From assembly GCA_002702945.1 (NCBI GenBank), contig PADF01000047.1:14136-30130 (forward strand): a stretch of DNA of 15,995 bases. The letters are read 5' to 3'. How positions within the stretch are numbered: the first letter of the stretch is position 1; every line of letters begins with the position of its first letter. Of this stretch, positions 7,921-14,285 are shown in pieces. The translations under genes and the position numbers were made by a program. The DNA comes from Methanobacteriota archaeon. GTDB lineage: Archaea; Thermoplasmatota; Poseidoniia; Poseidoniales; Poseidoniaceae. Below the pieces are notes generated by a model, which saw only the letters and a list, made by a program, of their open reading frames with translations, did no database searches and was not told the origin of the DNA.

Positions 7921-8493
7921 ATGCTGAGAGTTTGGCTGGCATCCGGTTCAAGTCGTCGGCAACAGATGTTAGAAGATATTTTTCCAAACCTGGTTTGTAG
8001 AGCATTAGATGGAGTTGACGAGAGTGCTGAAAAAGCAGAGGTATCCCAACAAGTTCTAGAAATTGCCAAGAAAAAGTCAGACGCGATTAAAGATAATTCT
8101 AATTTTGATTTGATTATCGTTAGTGATACAATGTTAGCAGATCCAGATATTGATAATGCTTCAATTGGTAAACCAAGTGATGAAGTAGAGGCAGCAATGA
8201 TGTTACACCAGTTATCTGGTAGGAGGCACAGGGTTTGGAGTTCAACTGGAGTATACTTTTCAGGTCACTGGAAATTTTTTACCGACAGTGCGATTGTAGA
8301 GATTAAACAACTATCAGATGAAGAATTGGTCGAATTAGTTCTTAGTAACTCTTGGCAAGGAAAAGCTGGTGGCTATGATTTGGCTGGTGAGATGTCAAAG
8401 TATGCAAAATTGGTAGATGGTGGTGAGTCTACAGTTTTAGGAATTGCAGAAAGTGCTATGCAATTACTTAATCAAATAGCAACAGAATTATGA
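7921..8493 (+). CDS. maf: Maf-family nucleoside triphosphate pyrophosphatase
   Basis: Cytosolic house-cleaning enzyme of the Maf/HAM1 fold that hydrolyses non-canonical or excess nucleoside triphosphates to the monophosphate plus pyrophosphate. At 190 residues it has the family's length. Visible motifs, in order, are LASGSSRR (6-13, the SxxRR phosphate-binding loop), VDES (32-35), SDTM (68-71, holding the catalytic Asp of the usual ADTxV), GKPSD (83-87), LSGRRHRVWSSTGV (98-111), QGKAGGYDLAG (146-156) and a C-terminal GLP-like LGIAESAMQLL. I chose ATG 7921 because it puts the SxxRR loop at the usual distance from the N-terminus; an in-frame ATG at 7900 would add seven residues. Whether it prefers dTTP/UTP or methylated GTP/CTP cannot be told from these motifs. 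It is transcribed divergently from the KaiC-like gene, and its last 6 bases overlap the convergent membrane-protein gene. Confidence 0.9.
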   Translation: MLRVWLASGSSRRQQMLEDIFPNLVCRALDGVDESAEKAEVSQQVLEIAKKKSDAIKDNSNFDLIIVSDTMLADPDIDNASIGKPSDEVEAAMMLHQLSGRRHRVWSSTGVYFSGHWKFFTDSAIVEIKQLSDEELVELVLSNSWQGKAGGYDLAGEMSKYAKLVDGGESTVLGIAESAMQLLNQIATEL

Positions 8494-9780
8494 AATATAT
8501 TTTTCATAAGACATTGGAATTCGGTGCCAAGTATCCATTGAGAAAAATAAATCTCTGACAATCAAAATGAAGATGTAAATTATCATAGATGCTAATGCTA
8601 AACTTCTCATGAAGAAATAGAGCAAGTCAGATTGGTCTCCAATTAAATCAATTCTAAAACCGATCAAGAATAGTGACAGAATTCCAATTGCATTAACGAC
8701 GATGATGAACCAGAGTCCGGGACGGTTATGAATCGATTTATGCAGGTGGTCCTGGTGAAGATAAATGCCACTTCCCCAAGTTGAAAGAACAGCACAAGAA
8801 AAGATGAATGTTACGTAAGTAATATTGGTGAATTTAGCAGAGTCAAAATCAGGAATGATGGCCATAACACAAGTGACTAAGAAAAACCATTGTGCAGTTC
8901 CTATCAAACGCGAATGAGGTTTCTGTAATTTACCAATTGCATTCTTTATTGTCTTTAATGGTCTTGTTGACAAGAATCCCCAAAGAAGTGGTGCAGCTAG
9001 AGAATAATTGAAAATAGTGTCACTAACATCTCCTCTTGCATTCCACATAGATGCGAATGAATGAAATAATGCTAAACCAAGATAAATTCCTACAACAGGT
9101 CGGAAATTACCAAATTTGACAACTCCCCAACTCAGTCTTCTGTTGAAATGCGATAGTATTAGAGTAAGACAAATAGTCCCCATCATCACTAACACATTGA
9201 AACCCAAGCCAAATTCAAGAAGTCCTGTATGCTTTCTGAATATCCAGCAGCATAGGATGACAATGGCAGAAATTGGAATCAATAATGAAGGTATCAATGC
9301 TATATTTCCACAATTAATATTCTCTAATTTTGAATTTCGATGAAGTTTCCAACTTGGCCATGCGATAGTAAGTACTCCCCAGCATAGCAAAACCATCCCT
9401 ATAGTAGACATTTCCATTAATAAATCTAAATCATTAGAGAATATTCCTATGATAATCAATAGTTGTCCAATTATATTTATGAATAAGTAATGAGTAGAAT
9501 GTGTTTGATTATACGCATCTAAATTATGAGTCAGCGGAAATAAATCAAAACATATTCCTACTATCATCGACATCATCCATCCAAGCGAAATTAAAGAGGT
9601 TAGAATAAAAGCAATTTCTACTCTGAAATCATCTTGTCTAAAAGAGTAATCAGACTCTGAATACGACAACCATGAAACCGCCATTAGGAATACTAGGACC
9701 ATGATTGCGGAAGAAATGAAATGAGAAATATAATTCCCCGTCATTTTTGAGAGAATCTCTTTACCACGATTCTCCGCCAT
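8488..9780 (-). CDS. Polytopic membrane protein, about 12 helices, possible divergent heme-copper-oxidase/NnrS-like fold
   Basis: The 430-residue protein has about 12 predicted membrane helices (approximately 19-38, 54-80, 96-114, 123-142, 158-180, 188-210, 225-244, 256-271, 293-310, 317-340, 354-375, 386-409) and no signal peptide or soluble domain. I cannot assign a family firmly. The segment SLGWMMSMIVGICFDLFP (65-82) resembles the LGWxxxxIxGxxYHLxP pattern I associate with oxidase subunit I-like and NnrS-like proteins. Here FD replaces the usual YH, so that heme ligand would be missing. Other His residues lie mainly at helix ends (H85, H94, H97, H211, H240, and the cluster H342, H345, H347, H351). 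It is the last gene of the minus-strand series, 48 bp after the SepF-like gene and possibly with its own promoter. Its stop codon lies inside the last codons of maf. The coding call is secure; the function is unknown. Confidence 0.85.
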   Translation of the reverse strand: MAENRGKEILSKMTGNYISHFISSAIMVLVFLMAVSWLSYSESDYSFRQDDFRVEIAFILTSLISLGWMMSMIVGICFDLFPLTHNLDAYNQTHSTHYLFINIIGQLLIIIGIFSNDLDLLMEMSTIGMVLLCWGVLTIAWPSWKLHRNSKLENINCGNIALIPSLLIPISAIVILCCWIFRKHTGLLEFGLGFNVLVMMGTICLTLILSHFNRRLSWGVVKFGNFRPVVGIYLGLALFHSFASMWNARGDVSDTIFNYSLAAPLLWGFLSTRPLKTIKNAIGKLQKPHSRLIGTAQWFFLVTCVMAIIPDFDSAKFTNITYVTFIFSCAVLSTWGSGIYLHQDHLHKSIHNRPGLWFIIVVNAIGILSLFLIGFRIDLIGDQSDLLYFFMRSLALASMIIYIFILIVRDLFFSMDTWHRIPMSYEKYIS

Positions 9781-9793
9781 AAACTGCGTTAAA

Positions 9794-9808
9794 CGATATA
9801 GTTTTTAA
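9794..9808 (-). promoter_or_regulatory. Candidate AT-rich promoter element of the 12-helix membrane protein gene
   Basis: The 48-bp gap upstream of the ATG at 9780 contains, on the minus strand, TTAAAAACTATATCG. Its centre is about 20-27 bases from the start codon, which fits a TATA box for a near-leaderless transcript. This would let the gene be expressed separately from the SepF-like gene upstream. The evidence is composition only. Confidence 0.25.
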
Positions 9809-9828
9809 GAAAATGGCCGACATTTGAA

Positions 9829-10437
9829 TCACATTAAAGGATTCAAACCGAGGTGATTATTACCTCTATCGACAATCACATCGCAACCTGGAATCATAAG
9901 TAATTTATCTTCTGAATCCAAGGCAAAAACTTCTACGCCTAACTCTTCACACATCATTTTCAATTCACGTCGACATGCATTTTGATGAGCATCCATATGA
10001 ACTAGACTTCTAAGATCTACAATTACTGTATCTCCAGTAGAGATTCTTTTGCCAATTCCACGAGTTGGAATACGTTTCATTTCATCAGGGGCGACATATC
10101 TTAGAGCACGAGATGGAAAAGATCGCCTAGTTGATACGTGAACTCCTAAATCATGAAATGGCTCTCCATCAGCAGAAACTGGGCCTTTCCAGCCAGGAGG
10201 TATTGGTACCAAGTTAGGATGAATATTAACTGGCGAGGATTCAATTTTCGGTAAATTAGATTGAACTTCCAATTCAGTTTCTATAACTCCTTCTTCAATT
10301 GGTATCAATGTTTGTTGACTAGCATCTTCCTGTGCCTTTGCCATTTTGGCTTTATTGGAATTTGGCTTTGATTTTTTATCAGAATTATTTGGCGCTTCTG
10401 GGTTAGGCAGTCCAAAAAATTGCCATAGATTTGCCAT
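9829..10437 (-). CDS. SepF-like cell division protein (putative FtsZ membrane anchor)
   Basis: 202 residues. The C-terminal domain (about 118-192) matches the SepF/DUF552 pattern: GDTVIVDLRSL strand, a helix rich in Arg (CRRELKMMCEELG), FALDSEDKLLMIPG, and a last strand CDVIVD. The N-terminus MANLWQFFGL is short, amphipathic and aromatic, like the membrane-targeting helix of SepF. Between them lies a low-complexity, Lys/Asn/Ser- and Pro-rich linker (about 12-90). In archaea that use FtsZ, SepF tethers FtsZ filaments to the membrane at midcell; I infer that role here, with no ftsZ in the window. The alternative is a SepF-fold protein with another job, since the central part (PPGWKG to about residue 117) is unfamiliar. 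The ATG lies 11 bp after the stop of the upstream PKD surface-protein gene, so the two are probably cotranscribed. The stop TGA directly follows a Met codon. Confidence 0.65.
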   Translation of the reverse strand: MANLWQFFGLPNPEAPNNSDKKSKPNSNKAKMAKAQEDASQQTLIPIEEGVIETELEVQSNLPKIESSPVNIHPNLVPIPPGWKGPVSADGEPFHDLGVHVSTRRSFPSRALRYVAPDEMKRIPTRGIGKRISTGDTVIVDLRSLVHMDAHQNACRRELKMMCEELGVEVFALDSEDKLLMIPGCDVIVDRGNNHLGLNPLM

Positions 10438-10448
10438 AATTATTCACA

Positions 10449-13400
10449 TCATAAATCCAAATCATCGAGTAAGTCGGTTAGATTCGAACTCGGAGAAGCT
10501 GGTCTAGTATCTGTAATTGTTGGTTGTACTGGTGCTGGAGATGCATTTTGTGCAGCAAGATATTGAGCGCCGTAATGTTGCCATTGTTCCATAGTCCATC
10601 CTTGTGGGAGTCCAGTAGCTGGAACCTGTGGTACTTGTGTAGCAGCAGGTTGTACTGCAACTGGTTGTGGAGCGACTGGTTGGGTTGGTGCAGGGTTATA
10701 TGCAGCATATGGGTCTTGAGCAACAGGTTGGGTTGGTGCAGGGTTATATGCAGCATATGGGTCTTGAGCAACAGGTTGGGTTGGTGCTGGATTATATGCA
10801 GCATATGGATCTTGTACCGTTTGCGGTTGATCATATGTACCATATTCGGTTTGTTGATATGTCTGAGTAGGAATAGGCTCACTAAACTGACTGTTCTGGG
10901 TTCCTATACCTAAATTCAAATCAGAGTATTTGTCTTCAGTAGAACCGGATTTCCTAGTAAACAATAGGAATACTGCGAGTCCAGCAACAACTAACAAGAG
11001 AATACCAATAACTAGAGTTCCAACTCCGCCTACACTGTCGGTAATAGATTCTAAGAAATTCTCTGATGGTTTCTTTGCAACGTTCAGTTCGATAGTTTCA
11101 GATCTAGATTCACCATCATCATCAGTTACAGTCAATGTAACAATCCACTTCCCTGCAGGCAAATTATCCATGAAAAATTCAGGCCCACATGAAGGAGCGC
11201 AGTCATTATCTCCGACGAACTCACCATCTAGATTAGAATCAATATGGTCGCTATCCCAGGCATAAATCAAACTTAATTTATCACTATCAGTATCTGTAGA
11301 AGTTATTCCGGACAGAGTGACATTATCTCCTTCAGTTAGTGCTAGAACATCTGTTTCGTTGGTGATTTTTGCTCCAGGAGGTCTATTATTAACAGTAATA
11401 TTGAATGAGGTAGTATCGCTATCTCCATCATCATCAGTTACGGTTGCATGGATTTGTTTCTTGCCTGTAAATTCCCAAGATTTGTTTAATTGGATACCTT
11501 CTTGGTCACAATCATTAGTCATGTTACTATCACTATTCGAGTCAAGGTTTGGGTCTAAATCCCAACATACAATTAGCGAATCTACATCAGAAGGAGTATC
11601 AGATATTTCTGCAGAAATTGTAAAAATATAATCTTCTTCAATTGATAGTTGGTTGGGAATATCTACAATAGTAGGTGGTACGTTTAAAATATTGACAATT
11701 CCATTTCTAACTTGGGATTGTGCATTATCATCATCCCTTGCAACTACTGAGATATTATGTAAGCCAGATGTTGACCAGGAAACTGCAGCAGTTGAAGAAG
11801 GTCCAAAAGTTGAAATCGACGAGCCAAAACTTTCTCCATCTTGAACGAAGTTCGCATCTTCTGATGAGTTCCATTCGATGATCAAGTTATCTTTGTCAAG
11901 CGGTGTATCATCAGCGACGACTCGAAGTAATGTCATTTCGTCTTCATATAAATTCCAATAACCCATAGAGTCTGTCGATTGATTTTGTCCGCCATACCAT
12001 AATTCAGGTTGAGTAATTGTCGGTGCTACATTTAGTACATCAATCGTAGTTGAAACAGTGGTGGTCTCGCCATCATCATCTTCTGCAACAGCGATAATAT
12101 CCATTGGACCTTCTTGGGAAACTAGGAAAGTACATGTTGGTTGAGTTGTCCCTTCTTGACAATTTAGACCAGGCCAGGTGATTGTTACCTGCTGGCCCGA
12201 AGGTGAAATTGAATCAATATCTCCACTATCTGTCGCGTCTGCAGTGACAAAACTATCAACTCCAATACTAGTAATTGTATTAGCCAGACTATCAATAATT
12301 GAGAGGTTCATGTATGGAGCCCGATTCAAAACTTCTGCGGTAATATCTAGGGTTGCAGTATCTAATTCATCATCAGTTACAATTAATGTAATACTCCAAA
12401 TTCCTCCATCACTCCAATTAAATTCTGTCCAACAGTCTTCCGAATCGATGTTATCAACCAATCCTGGTTTCCTTTCAATTGCAAAACGACATTCAACTTC
12501 TCCACCATCAATATCGAAACTTGTACTAGCGTTTAATGTGACATTTTCGAAGGTATAAACTCCATCCATTACTGTTATTTGTGCAGTAGGAACCCTTCCA
12601 ATAAAGATCTCAACATTGGCAAAATTATTACTCCTATTTCCATCTTCAGTTACCGTTTCATCTGGATCTACTAAAATATACATATTTTGAATCCCAATTG
12701 TAGCATTTGAAGGTACGGTCCAGTTTACGACAACTCGTGCTTCACCGTATGATGGTATAGGAGGCACAGATTCTCTAATTGGAGTTCCATCGGGAGTAGT
12801 GACTTCAATTTCAGTACTTGGCGAACTTAGTAACCCTCGGTTCTGGGTAGGTATTGAAAATGATAGAAGATCGCCCGGTAGAGCATTGTATCCTATCGAT
12901 TTAGTCAAAATCTGAGAATTTCCATCGCGTATTCTTGTAACAATAATTGCATCTGATTGAGCAATTAAGTCAACTGCAGTTAGTGATAAGTCAATTACTA
13001 TTGTTGCGGCCCCAATAATTTCAGTGGCAGGGTCCCAAACAATAAGTCCATTACTGGAATAATCATCACTAGAGTTTGTAGTATCTCGTACACTAGAAGA
13101 ATTCAACATTTCAGTGGCCTGTCCATTAGAATCTGTAGTTGGATTAAGTAAGGTTCCAGCCATTTCGTATCTCAACTGTAGGTTAGTATTCGCCTGAGGA
13201 TCATTTTGTAGTCCTCCATAATCAATAGTAATAGCTTGCTCAGCATCGGGTAGTGTTGCAACACTTTGTAGTCCAATTTCAATTTCTAAATCACGTGTAC
13301 CAGGATCAGATCCTGCAGTCACTCCACTTGATTGTGCTGGCTCATAACTTTTTAACAGCCAATCGATTGTGAATCCAGCAGCATTACTAACTCTCATCCA

Positions 13401-14228
13401 AGAATTATATCTTATTGCAGGGCAATACCAATTGAAACCTTGACTGACTCCAGTGGCATTCCATTCATTGACTTTGTAAGAATCATCACATCCGGAATAT
13501 TTGATATTAACTCCGTCTTCCGTAGGGACTCCATTGGATGTAATTTGCCAACTATTATTTTCATACCCAGCGGTATCAAATTCAGATGGGTCAAAGTAGT
13601 CAGAATTACCGGTAACAACGGTACTTGCAATGAATCCCATGTACCACTGATCTCCAGTGCGCATTGGGAAATCATACTTTTCTTTTGCAGGAGAGTAAGA
13701 AGTATCGAAAGAAATGGTAGCAATATCTTGGCTCAAAAATCCGATATTAAACGGTGCAAAAGAGACATCTAGAGTAAACTCGCTATTTATTACTCCTAAA
13801 TCGCGGACACGAATCAAATCTTCTCCGCTATATCCAATATTTAATCGTCCTGAAACACCTTCGAGTGTTGCCCCACTATTACCTGAAGTAAAATCACCAC
13901 TTACATCCATTTTGTAAGCGAGGGTTTGAACTCCATCAATAGTAATGAATAAAATATCTACGACTTCATAAACAGTATCTCCAGTTAATGTATTTAGCGA
14001 TGCAGAAACATTTGCTTGTTGAATCAATTGCTGTACATCGAATAAAGTTTCATACGTGTATTTGTCACCAATCCTCCAAGTAGGTACATCAGGCCATCCA
14101 TTCAATGTACCACTGCTCTGAATATTAGTTTCATTCAATACATCTTCGTCGGTTTCCATCATTGCCATCCAAGGGGTGGACAATAGTAGTGAGATTAGTA
14201 TGAAAGCCAAACTACGTTGTTTAAGCAT
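10449..14228 (-). CDS. Large PKD/CARDB-repeat surface protein, single membrane anchor, GWTMEQWQ tail
   Basis: Predicted type I surface protein of 1259 residues. The signal peptide MLKQRSLAFILISLLLSTPW has likely cleavage after A22. An unrecognised N-terminal domain (about 41-305) starts with PTWRIGDKYTYE. After a further beta region there is a CARDB-like domain (about 448-544), then five PKD-like sandwiches (about 546-636, 638-736, 738-853, 854-949, 951-1051), several with the VTDDDG signature. One membrane helix (1067-1090) ends in RK, and a low-complexity Pro/Gln/Tyr tail (1092-1259) carries three 16-residue repeats and the GWTMEQWQHYG motif (1210-1220). It has many N-glycosylation sequons and a strong Asp bias. 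No catalytic motif is visible, so adhesion, S-layer or scaffold roles are likeliest. I chose ATG 14228 because it gives a clean signal peptide; ATG 14267 is possible, and a TTG at 14285 abuts the upstream stop. It is paralogous to the truncated gene at 14286-15995. Confidence 0.88.
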   Translation of the reverse strand: MLKQRSLAFILISLLLSTPWMAMMETDEDVLNETNIQSSGTLNGWPDVPTWRIGDKYTYETLFDVQQLIQQANVSASLNTLTGDTVYEVVDILFITIDGVQTLAYKMDVSGDFTSGNSGATLEGVSGRLNIGYSGEDLIRVRDLGVINSEFTLDVSFAPFNIGFLSQDIATISFDTSYSPAKEKYDFPMRTGDQWYMGFIASTVVTGNSDYFDPSEFDTAGYENNSWQITSNGVPTEDGVNIKYSGCDDSYKVNEWNATGVSQGFNWYCPAIRYNSWMRVSNAAGFTIDWLLKSYEPAQSSGVTAGSDPGTRDLEIEIGLQSVATLPDAEQAITIDYGGLQNDPQANTNLQLRYEMAGTLLNPTTDSNGQATEMLNSSSVRDTTNSSDDYSSNGLIVWDPATEIIGAATIVIDLSLTAVDLIAQSDAIIVTRIRDGNSQILTKSIGYNALPGDLLSFSIPTQNRGLLSSPSTEIEVTTPDGTPIRESVPPIPSYGEARVVVNWTVPSNATIGIQNMYILVDPDETVTEDGNRSNNFANVEIFIGRVPTAQITVMDGVYTFENVTLNASTSFDIDGGEVECRFAIERKPGLVDNIDSEDCWTEFNWSDGGIWSITLIVTDDELDTATLDITAEVLNRAPYMNLSIIDSLANTITSIGVDSFVTADATDSGDIDSISPSGQQVTITWPGLNCQEGTTQPTCTFLVSQEGPMDIIAVAEDDDGETTTVSTTIDVLNVAPTITQPELWYGGQNQSTDSMGYWNLYEDEMTLLRVVADDTPLDKDNLIIEWNSSEDANFVQDGESFGSSISTFGPSSTAAVSWSTSGLHNISVVARDDDNAQSQVRNGIVNILNVPPTIVDIPNQLSIEEDYIFTISAEISDTPSDVDSLIVCWDLDPNLDSNSDSNMTNDCDQEGIQLNKSWEFTGKKQIHATVTDDDGDSDTTSFNITVNNRPPGAKITNETDVLALTEGDNVTLSGITSTDTDSDKLSLIYAWDSDHIDSNLDGEFVGDNDCAPSCGPEFFMDNLPAGKWIVTLTVTDDDGESRSETIELNVAKKPSENFLESITDSVGGVGTLVIGILLLVVAGLAVFLLFTRKSGSTEDKYSDLNLGIGTQNSQFSEPIPTQTYQQTEYGTYDQPQTVQDPYAAYNPAPTQPVAQDPYAAYNPAPTQPVAQDPYAAYNPAPTQPVAPQPVAVQPAATQVPQVPATGLPQGWTMEQWQHYGAQYLAAQNASPAPVQPTITDTRPASPSSNLTDLLDDLDL
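10548..10613 (-). other. Conserved GWTMEQWQ motif, copy 1
   Basis: This encodes a 22-residue segment beginning GLPQGWTMEQWQHYG in the cytosolic tail of the full-length PKD protein, 32 residues before its C-terminus. The truncated paralog has a near-identical motif at its very end (14289-14354), while the rest of the two tails differ. Conservation in otherwise divergent tails suggests a docking peptide. Confidence 0.75.
10668..10811 (-). repeat. Three 48-bp in-frame tandem repeats coding DPYAAYNPAPTQPVAQ
   Basis: Reading on the minus strand, the copies are 10811-10764, 10763-10716 and 10715-10668. The second and third share 39 consecutive identical bases; the first differs by a few substitutions. 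The protein copies are identical except for the last residue of the third (P for Q). They lie in the inferred cytosolic tail. The direct adjacency and exact 48-bp unit point to recent slippage or unequal recombination. Confidence 0.95.
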
Positions 14229-14266
14229 GACTGTGCGATGGTGTTCTCCTACTTGAGAGCCTCGCA

Positions 14267-14281
14267 TTATTGTAAAATAAA
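14267..14281 (-). promoter_or_regulatory. Candidate AT-rich promoter element before the full-length PKD protein gene
   Basis: The minus strand reads ATTTATTTTACAATA just after the stop of the upstream paralog. A TATA box here would start transcription at about 14245-14250, about 20 bases before the chosen ATG at 14228. GTAGGAG at about 14246-14252 is too far (17 bases) to be a standard ribosome binding site. The call is weak. Confidence 0.2.
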
Positions 14282-14285
14282 TCAA

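Noticed and set aside
7818..8069. In-frame 84-residue N-terminal extension of the KaiC-like ATPase
   Set aside because: It is antisense to the maf start and conserved SxxRR loop, has no resemblance to the family N-terminus, and the ATG at 7817 already gives the normal KaiC-domain opening.
10668..10811. CRISPR-like array
   Set aside because: The 48-bp units are directly adjacent without spacers, in frame, and translate to a clean 16-residue repeat.
10478..10913. Repetitive open frames on both strands across the tandem repeat
   Set aside because: They arise because a 48-bp repeat without stops keeps other frames open. Their products are low-complexity, and the PKD protein frame explains the region.
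11100..12100. CATCATCATC runs as microsatellites or regulatory elements
   Set aside because: They are the minus-strand codons of the recurring DDDG signature in PKD domains and are explained by coding.
14229..14285. Extension of the full-length PKD protein to a TTG at 14285
   Set aside because: It adds 19 residues before a clean signal peptide and needs a rare start directly abutting the previous stop. ATG 14267 is possible but also buries the signal peptide behind a long n-region.
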